Assembly (NCBI RefSeq): GCF_900129505.1 | Contig: NZ_LT670818.1 | Coordinates: forward strand, 1,674,001-1,738,000 | DNA: 64,000 bases | Direction of reading: 5' to 3' | Origin: Bradyrhizobium erythrophlei | GTDB taxonomy: Bacteria > Pseudomonadota > Alphaproteobacteria > Rhizobiales > Xanthobacteraceae | Part shown: one piece after another, positions 56,056 to 64,000 of the stretch | Layout of the letters: every line of letters starts with the position of its first letter | How positions within the stretch are numbered: position 1 is the first letter of the stretch | Program-made: the position numbers and the translations under genes | Notes under the pieces: model-generated | The model's input: the letters and a program-made list of their open reading frames with translations, nothing else | Told to the model about the DNA's origin: nothing | Databases searched by the model: none

Positions 56056-57855
56056 TCAGTTGCAAATCTCAACGTTGCTGCCGCCGCCCATGCGGCTGCC
56101 GCCCTGCTCGCTCGTTCGGAACTCGAGGTGGCATCCGCGCCGCACCGGACGGCACAAATGGTCGTCGCACATGATCTGGCCGGAGGCTTGCGGCGCAACC
56201 GGCCTGGGCAGGCCCTGAGCTGCACGATCGGGACGCGGCGCGGCGGGCTCCCGCTTCGCCGTTGGCGTCGCCGCCCGGCGTTTGACGCAGTCATTGTCGT
56301 CGTCGAGGACCGAACCTTCGGCGCAGACGATCTTGCTGCAATGGTCGCCGTCAGCCTTGAAGCCGTGCTCGCAGATCAGCGGGCATACCCGCGAAGGCTT
56401 CAGCTTGATCGCATCGAGCGCGTCGAGGCTCGCCAGCTTGACGTCGAATTTGGTTCCGGCGTTCTTGTTGAACAGCGCCAGCGAACGTTGTGACGTCACG
56501 TTCCATTCGCCATCGGCGGCTCCCGTGAGGCAGCCGACGCGGCGCAACTCGGTCTGCACCGATTTGATCAAATCGGCCTGCAGCGGCCCCGGACTGAGGG
56601 AGGCAAGGTTCGTCCCACCCGCGGCCGGGGTGGAAGCCTTGTTGTCAGAAGCGTTGTTGTCGGGAGCGTTGCGGGCCGCGGAGCTGGCGGGCGTATCCGT
56701 GGCAACACGTTTGCGCTCGGCTTCGTTGGCCTGTGCCTGCGCGGCCTCCTTGGCTTGTTCCGCGGCAAGCCGGGCCCGCTCGGCTGCCTTGGCATCGGCG
56801 TCCGCCTTCGCCTGCTGTGTCTTCTGCGCGCCCTCGGCAGCAAGCCGCGCCCGCTCCTGTTCGGCCTGCCGGGCCTTTTCGGTCGCCGCAACGCGGGTTT
56901 CCTCGGCGGCGATCTTCGCCAGCTGGATCTTGGCGAGGTTGGCGTAGAAACCATCCGGGTGCTGCGCAAGGAAGGCGTTGAACGCATCCTTGTTGCCGAT
57001 CTGCAGCGCAAGTTCGTAATCCGCCCGCGCCTCGGCCTGCGGATTGGGTGCCGCCGCGGCCGGCGCGAGCTTCGCCGGCACCAGGGGAACGTCGTTGCCG
57101 CCGAGCGAGCCATAGACAAACGGCTCCTGCCGGTTGCCCGTGGTCTTCAGCACGTCGTCGCGGACGAAGCCGAACGCCTTGCGCACGTCCAACCCCGGCG
57201 TGGTCAGGTGATTTGCCAGCGCCAGCGTGAACGGACTGTTCCTGGCATCGCCGTCCAGTGCGGTGGAACCGGCCTTGGCGGAGTAGGCGATCAGCGTATT
57301 CGGGCTGGTCGGTTCGATCTTGGCGAGGCCGGCTCCGATCGCACGCGACGCGAGGGTCCGCTTCATGACCTTGGCAAACGGATTGTCGCGGCAGGCGTCG
57401 AGGATCACCAACCGAAGCTGCTTGGCGGGTTCGACCGCCACCAGCACCCGGTCCAGTGACAGCGCCTCGTCGTAGACGTCGGTGTCGCGCTCCAGTCTCG
57501 CATCCACCGGGATCAGATAATTGGTGCCGTCCACCTCCATGCCATGGCCGGCGTAATAGACCACGGCGATATCGGCGTCGCGCGCGGCGTCCGCAAAGTC
57601 GCGCAGCGCGCGCCGGGTCTCCGCCGCCTGAAGGTCGTGGCGGGAATCGACCACGTCGAAGCCGGCCTCCTTGAGCTTTGCCGCGATCACCGCGCCGTCA
57701 TTGACCGGGTTCGAAAGCGGCGCCACGTTCTGATAGGCGGAATTGCCGAGCACCAGCGCCACGCGCTTTTCGGCGAAAGCCGGCTGGCATACCAACAGCA
57801 GCGCGGCAGCGAGCAAAAACCGGTGCAATTTGAGCGATCCTGGCAATTTCATCAC
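56056..57855 (-). CDS. Secreted caspase family (peptidase C14) protein
   Basis: 599 residues. Signal peptide to about residue 28 (QPAFA-EK). Caspase p20 domain (about 29-240) with the His-Cys dyad His104 (YYAGHGMEV) and Cys155 (ILDACRDNPF). Then an Ala/Glu/Lys-rich predicted coiled coil (about 300-390), a linker and a Cys-rich tail (about 490-535: CPLICEHGF, HCSKIVCAEG). Such proteins are frequent in Bradyrhizobium; some act as orthocaspase-like proteases, others may be structural. Substrate unknown. Not next to a toxin or defence gene. Confidence 0.9.
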   Translation of the reverse strand: MMKLPGSLKLHRFLLAAALLLVCQPAFAEKRVALVLGNSAYQNVAPLSNPVNDGAVIAAKLKEAGFDVVDSRHDLQAAETRRALRDFADAARDADIAVVYYAGHGMEVDGTNYLIPVDARLERDTDVYDEALSLDRVLVAVEPAKQLRLVILDACRDNPFAKVMKRTLASRAIGAGLAKIEPTSPNTLIAYSAKAGSTALDGDARNSPFTLALANHLTTPGLDVRKAFGFVRDDVLKTTGNRQEPFVYGSLGGNDVPLVPAKLAPAAAAPNPQAEARADYELALQIGNKDAFNAFLAQHPDGFYANLAKIQLAKIAAEETRVAATEKARQAEQERARLAAEGAQKTQQAKADADAKAAERARLAAEQAKEAAQAQANEAERKRVATDTPASSAARNAPDNNASDNKASTPAAGGTNLASLSPGPLQADLIKSVQTELRRVGCLTGAADGEWNVTSQRSLALFNKNAGTKFDVKLASLDALDAIKLKPSRVCPLICEHGFKADGDHCSKIVCAEGSVLDDDNDCVKRRAATPTAKREPAAPRPDRAAQGLPRPVAPQASGQIMCDDHLCRPVRRGCHLEFRTSEQGGSRMGGGSNVEICN

Positions 57856-58104
57856 GAGCCTCTAAAAATCCTGGCCCTTATGGCATCGCGACATGCCTAT
57901 CAGAAGCTTGCACGGCCGCTTGTGAGCGGGATCACGTACCGAACGACAGGACCCACCGCGGTCATGCTGGAAAGGACGGACCGCCTCGTTCTATGTCGCG
58001 CCAGTCTGGATTCGGTTCGCTCCTGTGCGCGTTTTGCCGATCACTTTTTCCGTCCAATCGCGCGCGATAAACAGAACAAGCGGAGGGGGCGTGGCGCGCG
58101 CCCG

Positions 58105-58533
58105 TCATCCCGCGGCGACATGTCCTTGATATTGCGGCAGGCCGTCGGTGATATCGAACCATGGCGCCTTGGAGCCGACGAAGATGTGTGCGGTCGGGCG
58201 AATCGAGGGATCGTCCAGCAGCGTCCCCATGGCGACATGGACCCAGGCGCCATTGCGGACGAGGGAATACAGCAGCGAGCCACATCGCCCGCAGTGCGCG
58301 TCGTGGCCTTTTTCGTCGCCAAAAATCATACGCTCGTCCTCACCTCTGGTGATGGTGAGCTTTTCGCGTTCGATGCCGGCGAACGGCTTGAACGCGGAGC
58401 CGGTCGTACGCCGGCAGTTGGAACAATGGCAGTTTGCGGCGTAGGCGAACTGATCTGCCACCGTATAGTGGACCGTGCCGCAAAAGCATTTCCCGGCAAG
58501 CCTGCGACCACTCGCCATCCCCGGACCTGTCAT
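58105..58533 (-). CDS. GFA family protein (glutathione-dependent formaldehyde-activating type)
   Basis: 142 residues from ATG at 58533. Zinc ligands: CFCGTVHY, CHCSNCRR and CGRCGS. Only some GFA members use formaldehyde; the others have unknown targets. Monocistronic. Confidence 0.9.
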   Translation of the reverse strand: MTGPGMASGRRLAGKCFCGTVHYTVADQFAYAANCHCSNCRRTTGSAFKPFAGIEREKLTITRGEDERMIFGDEKGHDAHCGRCGSLLYSLVRNGAWVHVAMGTLLDDPSIRPTAHIFVGSKAPWFDITDGLPQYQGHVAAG

Positions 58534-58631
58534 TTTTTCTTCCCCTTCCGCCGATATCACGCCGTAGTGTATTTTTAGACTTGGTGGCTTAATTCAAACC
58601 AGACAAGCGTCCATCAACGGGAGGACATACC

Positions 58632-59006
58632 GTGAGTCACGATCGTTCCAGCGTCGAAGCCGTGGTGCAGCACTATTTCGACGCGCTCTACGAAGGCGAT
58701 GCCGACAAATTGGGCGCGATCTTCCACTCCTCGGCCGATTTGCGCTGGCTGGAAAAGGGCGAGCTGCAGGTCCTCACCGTGCCGGACTGGCTCGGCCGCG
58801 TCAGGAAGCGGCCCTCGGCCAAGGCCGAAGGCAAGCCGCGCGAGGATTTTGTCGTGACCATCGACCGTTCCGACGATTCCACCGCCTTCATCAAAGTGCG
58901 TTGCCAATTGCCGCCGCGCTATTTCACCGATTATCTGGTGGCGATGAAACTCAGCGATGGCTGGCAGATTGTCTCGAAATCCTATCGCTATGATTTGAGA
59001 GAATAG
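58632..59006 (+). CDS. NTF2-like / lumazine-binding-like protein
   Basis: 124 residues from GTG at 58632, with GGGAGGA before it. VEAVVQHYFDALYEGDADKLGAIFH and the closing DGWQIVSKSYRYD mark an NTF2-like cone fold. Possibly an enzyme or ligand binder; unknown. It precedes a sodium/proton antiporter. Confidence 0.85.
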   Translation: MSHDRSSVEAVVQHYFDALYEGDADKLGAIFHSSADLRWLEKGELQVLTVPDWLGRVRKRPSAKAEGKPREDFVVTIDRSDDSTAFIKVRCQLPPRYFTDYLVAMKLSDGWQIVSKSYRYDLRE

Positions 59007-59076
59007 CACAACCATTGCGCGGCATTGACGGCGCCGCCGGTCCGGGCAAATTGGACCGGCACAGGATTGGAACGCC

Positions 59077-60678
59077 GTGGAAGCCATATTTCAAATCTTC
59101 CTGATTCTGCTGGCGGTGCTGGCGGGAACTTCGCTGCTGGCGCGGCGGACCGATATCGCGCCCGCGATCCTGTTGCTGCTCGCCGGCATCGCCCTCGCCT
59201 TCGTGCCGGGCATGCCGGCCCTGGAACTGCCGCCGGAACTGGTGCTGCTGCTGGTTTTGCCGCCGCTGATCTATTCGGCCAGCGTCGCCATGAGCTGGCG
59301 CGAATTCAGGTATAATCTGCGCCCTATCATCCTGCTCTCGGTCGGCGGCGTGATCTTTACCGCCTTGGCGGTCGCGACCGCGACGCATTATCTGATCGGA
59401 CTGCCCTGGGGCGTCGGCTTCCTGCTGGGCGCCATTGTCGCGCCGCCCGATGTGGTGGCGCCGCTGGCGATCGCCCGCAGGCTCGCTCTGCCCCGCCGCA
59501 TCCTGGTCGTGCTCGAGGGCGAGGGGCTGGCCAACGACGCCACCGCGCTGATCCTATATCGCTTCGCGGTGGCGGCAATTTCGACCGGCATGTTTTCCCT
59601 TTCGAAGGCGACCGGCGAGTTCGCCGCCATCGTCAGCGGCGAGGTGCTGTTCGGCGTGGCGGTCGGCTGGCTGTCCCTGCGGATGCGGCACCGCGCGCGG
59701 GATCCGCAGATCGAGATCACGCTGTCGCTGATCACACCCTACATTTCCTTTTGGCTGCCTGAGCATTTCGGCGGCTCCGGCGTGATCGCCACCGTCGCCT
59801 GCGGACTCTATATGAGCTGGAACGGGCCGCTGTTGATCTCGGCGGCGACGCGGCTGCAGGGCATCTTCTTCTGGGACCTCGTGATCTACCTGATCGAGGG
59901 CATGCTGTTCCTGCTGACCGGGTTCCAGATGCGGCTCTTGTTCGAGAGATCGAAATCGTTTCCGCTCGACGACATCCTGATCGCGACCGCACTCGTCACC
60001 GCGATGGTCGTCGTGGCGCGGTTTGCCTGGGTCTATCCGGCGATTTATCTGCCGCGGCTGATCAAGCGCGTGCGCGTCCGCGATCCGGCGCCACCGTGGC
60101 AGAATGCGTTCGTGCTCTCGTTCACCGGGGTGCGCGGCGCGGTCTCGCTGGCCGCGGCGCTGGCGCTGCCATTCGCGCTTCCGGACGGAGAGTCGTTTCC
60201 GTACCGCGACCTGATCCTGTTCGTCACCTTCGGCGTCATCTTCATCACGCTGGTGGGAGTAGGGTTTGGACTGCCGCAGGTGGTGAGGTGGCTCGGCCTT
60301 GCCCAGGCCGGCCGCACCGAACTCGCGGCGGAGCACGAATCGGAAATCGGGGCACGGCGCGAGGCGCTCGAGGTGGCGCTCAAGTCGCTCGACGCCATCA
60401 CCGACGACCGCGAACTGTCCGACGAGGTGGTCAAGCTGCTGCGGGCGCGACACGAAACCCGCAGCAACCAACTGCCCGGATCGCTCGATCCCGATGGTGA
60501 CGCCTCGGCGGCGGGAATCGGCCTGACGCGGGAACTGATATCGGTCGAGCGCAAGTTCATCCACGTCCTGTTGCGCGACGGCAAGATCACCGACGAAACG
60601 CGGCGGCGGATCGAGCGCGATCTCGATCTCGAGGAAGCGAGTCTGGCTAATCGGGAGTACCGGAAAATTCCGTTGTAG
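59077..60678 (+). CDS. Na+/H+ antiporter, CPA1 family
   Basis: 533 residues from GTG at 59077. About 12 membrane helices to residue 410, then a cytoplasmic charged tail. The ion-binding region contains GAIVAPPDVVAP and EGEGLANDATALILY, typical of NhaP/CPA1 exchangers. Exchanges sodium or potassium for protons. Confidence 0.92.
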   Translation: MEAIFQIFLILLAVLAGTSLLARRTDIAPAILLLLAGIALAFVPGMPALELPPELVLLLVLPPLIYSASVAMSWREFRYNLRPIILLSVGGVIFTALAVATATHYLIGLPWGVGFLLGAIVAPPDVVAPLAIARRLALPRRILVVLEGEGLANDATALILYRFAVAAISTGMFSLSKATGEFAAIVSGEVLFGVAVGWLSLRMRHRARDPQIEITLSLITPYISFWLPEHFGGSGVIATVACGLYMSWNGPLLISAATRLQGIFFWDLVIYLIEGMLFLLTGFQMRLLFERSKSFPLDDILIATALVTAMVVVARFAWVYPAIYLPRLIKRVRVRDPAPPWQNAFVLSFTGVRGAVSLAAALALPFALPDGESFPYRDLILFVTFGVIFITLVGVGFGLPQVVRWLGLAQAGRTELAAEHESEIGARREALEVALKSLDAITDDRELSDEVVKLLRARHETRSNQLPGSLDPDGDASAAGIGLTRELISVERKFIHVLLRDGKITDETRRRIERDLDLEEASLANREYRKIPL

Positions 60679-60688
60679 GAAAACCGCC

Positions 60689-60818
60689 CGTCGTCCCGGC
60701 CAAGCGAAGCGCGAGCCGGGACCCATACTCCGTGCCCTCTCGATGGGGCAATGTAGCAGTTGTCTTCGCAACAAGATTGTCCTGTGATGATGGGTCCCGG
60801 CTCAAGGCCGGGATGACG
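60689..60818. repeat. GTCGTCCCGGC palindromic repeat between convergent genes
   Basis: Left arm 60689-60727, right arm 60790-60818, inverted CGTCGTCCCGG / CCGGGATGACGG type. Sits between the antiporter stop (60678) and the oxygenase stop (60825), where a bidirectional end is expected. Confidence 0.8.
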
Positions 60819-60824
60819 GTGGCC

Positions 60825-62162
60825 CTACTCCGCCGCCGCGGTCCGCGGCCGGCCGACAAAGCCGGTCTCCTCGCCAAAGCGCTCAACCATGACCGCCGGC
60901 AGATCCTTGTCCTTGCCGGTCACGCAGGCGCCGGAGCGCACGGCGTAGCGGTCCTGATGCGCCAGATGCGCGGGCGGGTGGCCCTGCTGCAGCGCGCGGG
61001 CACACTCCATCACCAGTTTGCGGAAATGCAAAATGCCCAGATCGGTTGGTCCGAGATGTTCGCGGGTGCGGTCGGCGATCGGGCCCTGGCTGTCCTGCAC
61101 CGCGGCGTCCTGCTCCGAGACGCCCTTGATGCCGGTGTAGCTTTTGGTCTTCTGCAGCTTGCGGTCGATCAGATAATCGTTCGATTTGTTGCGCAGCGGA
61201 ATATAATTCTCGTCGACCTCCGAGATCACGCCATTGCCGCGGTCATAGGCGTCGCGCTCGGCTTGCGTCAGCGGCCGCTCCGGATTCCAGGCATAGGTGT
61301 AGATCCAGCAATTGGTGTCGGTCACGGGCACAAAACTCTGGCCGAAAATGCTCTCGCCCGGCATCGCACTCGGCGCATAGGCATGCACCGGCATCAGAAA
61401 CTGCGCGATGCGCCAGTAGATGTTGTCGCTGCCGGTGAGCCTGCCGCCCGCGATCGTCAGCCCCGCGTCATGCGGGCTGATCCTGATCACGGGCCGCGGA
61501 TCTTCCGCGATCCAGCGCATGTGGTCGGAACTCATGCGGGCGATCGGATTGACGAAGTGTTTCTTGATGTCGAGGATTTCGTTCTCTTCCTTGTCGAAAC
61601 TTAGATGCGCGAAGGTGAAATGCGCGGTGTCGATGCTGCCCTCCAGCGCTTGGACCCAGTTGCAGTCCTGCCATTTCTTCGAGACGTAGCGATGCGAGGC
61701 TGGCAGCAACGCCATTTCGAGATCAGGCAATTCCGGGACTTCGCCGGCCGGGCCCATATAGGCCCAGACCATGTCGCCCCATTCGCGCACCGGATAGGAC
61801 TTGATGCGGATCAGGTCTTTCGCATTCAGGTCGGGATACGAGGTCGGCATGTCGACGCAGCGGCCGTCGGTGTCGAATTTCCAGCCATGATAGACGCAGC
61901 GGATGCCGCACTCCTCGTTCCGGCCAAGCCAGAGATTGGCGCCGCGGTGCGGACAGTGCTGGTCGATCACCCCGACCACGTCGCGGCTGTCGCGGAACGC
62001 CAACAGCTCCTCGCCCATCACCACGATCTTCTTCGGCGGACAATCCGGTTCGGGCAATTCCGCCGACAGCAGCACCGGCAGCCAGAAGCGGCGCAGCAAT
62101 TCGCCCATCGCCGTTCCCGCACCGCTTTCGGTCAGGAACTTGTTGTCCTCTGCGCGCAGCAT
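60825..62162 (-). CDS. Rieske non-heme iron oxygenase, large subunit
   Basis: 445 residues. Rieske cluster C70-P-H72 and C89-x2-H92 (DQHCPHRGA, CVYHGW). The catalytic iron site is marked by IDTAHFTFAHLSF near 195-207. Resembles phthalate/vanillate-type alpha subunits that hydroxylate or demethylate aromatics. No reductase gene is beside it, so an electron donor must come from elsewhere. A TauD dioxygenase lies upstream on the same strand. Confidence 0.9.
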   Translation of the reverse strand: MLRAEDNKFLTESGAGTAMGELLRRFWLPVLLSAELPEPDCPPKKIVVMGEELLAFRDSRDVVGVIDQHCPHRGANLWLGRNEECGIRCVYHGWKFDTDGRCVDMPTSYPDLNAKDLIRIKSYPVREWGDMVWAYMGPAGEVPELPDLEMALLPASHRYVSKKWQDCNWVQALEGSIDTAHFTFAHLSFDKEENEILDIKKHFVNPIARMSSDHMRWIAEDPRPVIRISPHDAGLTIAGGRLTGSDNIYWRIAQFLMPVHAYAPSAMPGESIFGQSFVPVTDTNCWIYTYAWNPERPLTQAERDAYDRGNGVISEVDENYIPLRNKSNDYLIDRKLQKTKSYTGIKGVSEQDAAVQDSQGPIADRTREHLGPTDLGILHFRKLVMECARALQQGHPPAHLAHQDRYAVRSGACVTGKDKDLPAVMVERFGEETGFVGRPRTAAAE

Positions 62163-62198
62163 GGCGGACCTCCCGGGTTTTGTTTTGCTTGAAATGGT

Positions 62199-62267
62199 GG
62201 GTGGGTTAGCGAAGCGTAACCCACCGATTTGCGCGGGGATGGTGGCTTACGCTTCGCTAACCCACCC
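62199..62267. repeat. Inverted repeat GGGTGGGTTAGCG type
   Basis: Arms 62199-62225 and 62241-62267 match in 26 of 27 inverted positions, loop 15 bases. Lies in the 127-base gap between the TauD and Rieske genes. I recall this unit as widespread in Bradyrhizobium genomes. Confidence 0.85.
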
Positions 62268-62289
62268 TACGAAATTTCGCCTTTCATCG

Positions 62290-63186
62290 TCACACCGGCC
62301 GCTCGCCCTTCACCGTGACGCGCGTGCCCGAGCGCGTATGCGGCCAGTAATCCCACATCGCGCGGTGCTGGGTGCAGCGGTTGTCCCAGAATGCGATTGC
62401 GTTCTCGGTCCAGCGGAAGCGGCACTGGAACAGCGGGTTTTCCGCGTGCTGGCAGAGATAGTCCAGCATCGCGTCGCTCTCGTCGCGCGGGATGCCGACG
62501 ATGTAGCGCGTAAAGCCGCGATTGACGTAGAGCGCCTTCTTAGCCGTGACGGGGTGGGTGCGCACGATCGGATGTTCGGCGCGCGGATAGGCCGGCTTGT
62601 CGGCGACGCCGTAATTGTCGTAGAGCCCGCGATAGATTTGCTCGCCGTCATGCAACGCGGTCAGCCCGTCGAGATAGGCCTTCATGCGATCCGACAGCGA
62701 TTCATAGGCCGCATACATGCTGGCGAACAGCGTGTCGCCGCCGCGCGGCGGGCATTGCCTGATATAGAGGATCGAGCCCATCGGCGGCTCGACGTCGCAG
62801 GACACGTCGGTATGCCAGCCCTCGCCGTTGGCGCGTGGCGAATCCTTGTCGGCATGGATCTTCATCAGCGCCGGATCGTCGCCCTCGTGGGGCGCGGCGG
62901 GATGGATGTGCAGCTCGCCGAACTTGCGGCCGAAGGCGAGATGCTGCGCCGGGGTGATGTGCTGGTCGCGGAAAAAGATCACGAGGTTTTCGGCGAGCGC
63001 GCGATGGATTTCGTCCATCTGGCGGTTCGAGCGTGACTCGTCGGAGACGAGTTTTGCGATATCGACGCCCGATATCTCCGCGCCGATGATCGGGGTGAGC
63101 TTTTCGACGCCGATGGTCTCAAAGGGCTCTGCCTCGCCAGTCGTGTGGCGATAACGCGGACCTTGCTTGCTGGCGAGCGAACTCAT
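62290..63186 (-). CDS. TauD/TfdA family alpha-ketoglutarate dioxygenase
   Basis: 298 residues. Iron ligands His125 and Asp127 (WHTDVSC) and a distal His near 276 (TQHRAMWDYW); Arg for 2-oxoglutarate follows (SGTRVTV). Substrates in this family include taurine and 2,4-D; a specific one cannot be read here. Possibly cotranscribed with the Rieske gene, despite the repeat between. Confidence 0.9.
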   Translation of the reverse strand: MSSLASKQGPRYRHTTGEAEPFETIGVEKLTPIIGAEISGVDIAKLVSDESRSNRQMDEIHRALAENLVIFFRDQHITPAQHLAFGRKFGELHIHPAAPHEGDDPALMKIHADKDSPRANGEGWHTDVSCDVEPPMGSILYIRQCPPRGGDTLFASMYAAYESLSDRMKAYLDGLTALHDGEQIYRGLYDNYGVADKPAYPRAEHPIVRTHPVTAKKALYVNRGFTRYIVGIPRDESDAMLDYLCQHAENPLFQCRFRWTENAIAFWDNRCTQHRAMWDYWPHTRSGTRVTVKGERPV

Positions 63187-63399
63187 GGGCGTCCTCCGGC
63201 GATGCGTATTTTAGGGCATGGTAGCCCGGATGGGTCCCCAAAAGAAGCCGTCCTACCCGCGAAGGCGGGTATCCAGTACGCCGCGGATTCTCGGCTCAAG
63301 CACTGCAGCCTCTGGGATACTGGATCGCCGGCCGGAGCCTGTCGTCCGGCCGGCCAGAAGGCCGGACCGGATGGCGGACGATGACGGCTGAGAGTTTGG
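63187..63399. repeat. Repeat-rich flank with small hairpins
   Basis: Hairpin ACCCGC-GAAG-GCGGGT (63255-63270) and TATCCAGTA / TACTGGAT(C) (63270-63278 / 63318-63326), with a further CCGGCCGG-rich stretch to about 63,370. No gene. Sits at the left border of the larger repeat. Confidence 0.7.
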
Positions 63400-64000
63400 C
63401 GCAATCGCGCGCCGCGAATTTCACGGATTCGAATTTCAAACAACTGCAAACACACCCTCGCGGTCTCGCCGCCGGTTTTGCGCGAGGTTTGGCCTGCTCG
63501 TTCCGCCCTCTCCAATCAGGGCGCAGGGAATGCCGGGCGTCCGATGCGCCCGATAGCCGCGCGTGCAAGGGTAGTGGTAGAAAGCACACGCGTTAGTCAG
63601 GTCACACCGGGAAACACCCGGCATTCCCCGCGCGATGGTTTACGGCTTACTTCGTGCTCTTCCCGGCGATCGGGCTTTTTTGTCACCGTCACCCCTGAGA
63701 AGCTTGCTTCTCACGAGCTTAACGCCAGCGTCGAGGCGTCAGAACCACACGACTTCGCCGTCCGCGTCACGCGCCGTTCGTCAAAGGCGCATCCGCGTCC
63801 ACCGCATCCCGTCCCGCGTCCGTGACGATCGCGAGCCGCCCCTCTGTGGGACGGGACGACGGCGATATAGACCTGATTTGGTCTTTCGGAAAACCAGAAT
63901 ATTTTTGCGCGAGGGGCTGGACAGGCATGTCAGTGATTTGCCCGTCGGGTCGACGGGGCGGCCCTTCGCGCCGGCCCGTTGTCTTGTTGGGTGCGTCGTC
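63400..64000. repeat. Large composite repeat, no convincing gene
   Basis: The minus strand gives phrases such as LTNACAFYHYPCTRGYRAH that I recognise as a recurring misannotated ORF in Bradyrhizobium-group genomes. Structures: GGGAATGCCGGG (63526-63537) / CCCGGCATTCCC (63617-63628), perfect 12-base arms; TGAGAAGC-TT-GCTTCTCA (63696-63713); and CCCG..CGGG followed by TTTTTT near 63,662-63,681, terminator-like. The end continues past the window. It is not transposase-bearing here. Confidence 0.65.

Noticed and set aside
56056..57855. Caspase-based defence system
   Set aside because: The protein carries a secretion signal and has no neighbouring sensor, effector or pore gene.
63436..63825. Small frames on both strands in the right-hand repeat
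   Set aside because: Their translations are typical of repeat-derived false genes and lack ribosome sites.

Overview
The window looks like chromosomal core sequence of a slow-growing alphaproteobacterial rhizobium, most likely Bradyrhizobium or a close relative in the Nitrobacteraceae. The base composition is GC-rich throughout. The neighbourhood bolA / J-domain protein / cobS / cobT beside xerD / aroK-aroB / accA is familiar from Rhizobiales. Many intergenic gaps carry palindromic repeats of types I recognise from Bradyrhizobium genomes. The genus is inferred from recall, not from a search. I saw no rRNA, tRNA, CRISPR array, transposase or phage gene.

Layout. Bases 1-4.1 kb: a Tat-exported esterase/phytase-like protein (cut by the window edge), then the aerobic cobaltochelatase subunits CobT and CobS. 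4.4-6.7 kb: DedA, J-domain protein, BolA and a small P-loop kinase. 7-12.6 kb: a CNNM/CorC-type protein, aroB-aroK, a 48-residue membrane peptide, xerD and accA. 12.9-14.5 kb: a lipoprotein L,D-transpeptidase. 14.5-22.6 kb: an amidase plus a complete urea/amide-type ABC importer, an AmiC-like protein and a divergent MarR regulator with a palindromic operator candidate; this is the most obviously accessory metabolic module. 22.7-29.6 kb: secA, a parvulin, argJ, mutT and a methyltransferase. 29.7-35.8 kb: a ribbon-helix-helix-like peptide, a GcrA-family regulator, comF, grxC, a Nit-type amidohydrolase, DUF1178, DMT transporters, ubiG and a PH-domain protein. 35.9-43.3 kb: lysC, ptsP (nitrogen PTS enzyme I), prfA, prmC and a DUF4167 protein, the last preceded by a 554-base leader that contains predicted RNA hairpins and four copies of a 7-base motif. 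43.5-49.8 kb: a methyltransferase, gloB, a cupin, a DMT exporter and the polyhydroxybutyrate genes phbB, phaA and phaR. 50-58 kb: a degenerate-GGDEF/EAL protein, hypothetical proteins, rpmF, mtgA, a polyprenyl synthase, DUF1345 and a secreted caspase-like protein. 58-63.2 kb: a GFA protein, an NTF2-like protein, a Na+/H+ antiporter, a Rieske oxygenase and a TauD-type dioxygenase. The last 800 bases are repeat material without a convincing gene.

How the genes work together. cobS and cobT make the ATPase and VWA partners of cobaltochelatase for B12 synthesis. The amidase, importer and AmiC-like sensor would take up and hydrolyse a small amide. phaA and phbB make 3-hydroxybutyryl-CoA, and PhaR probably represses the divergent phaA region and itself. 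prfA and prmC form a release-factor/methylase pair.

The strongest novelty candidate is the leader upstream of the DUF4167 gene (42,025-42,578). Second is the AmiC-like protein without a signal peptide paired with MarR instead of AmiR. The dispersed repeats are unusually intimate with genes: they supply or touch the aroB stop codon, the prmC start and the stop codon of the 52,020 gene.
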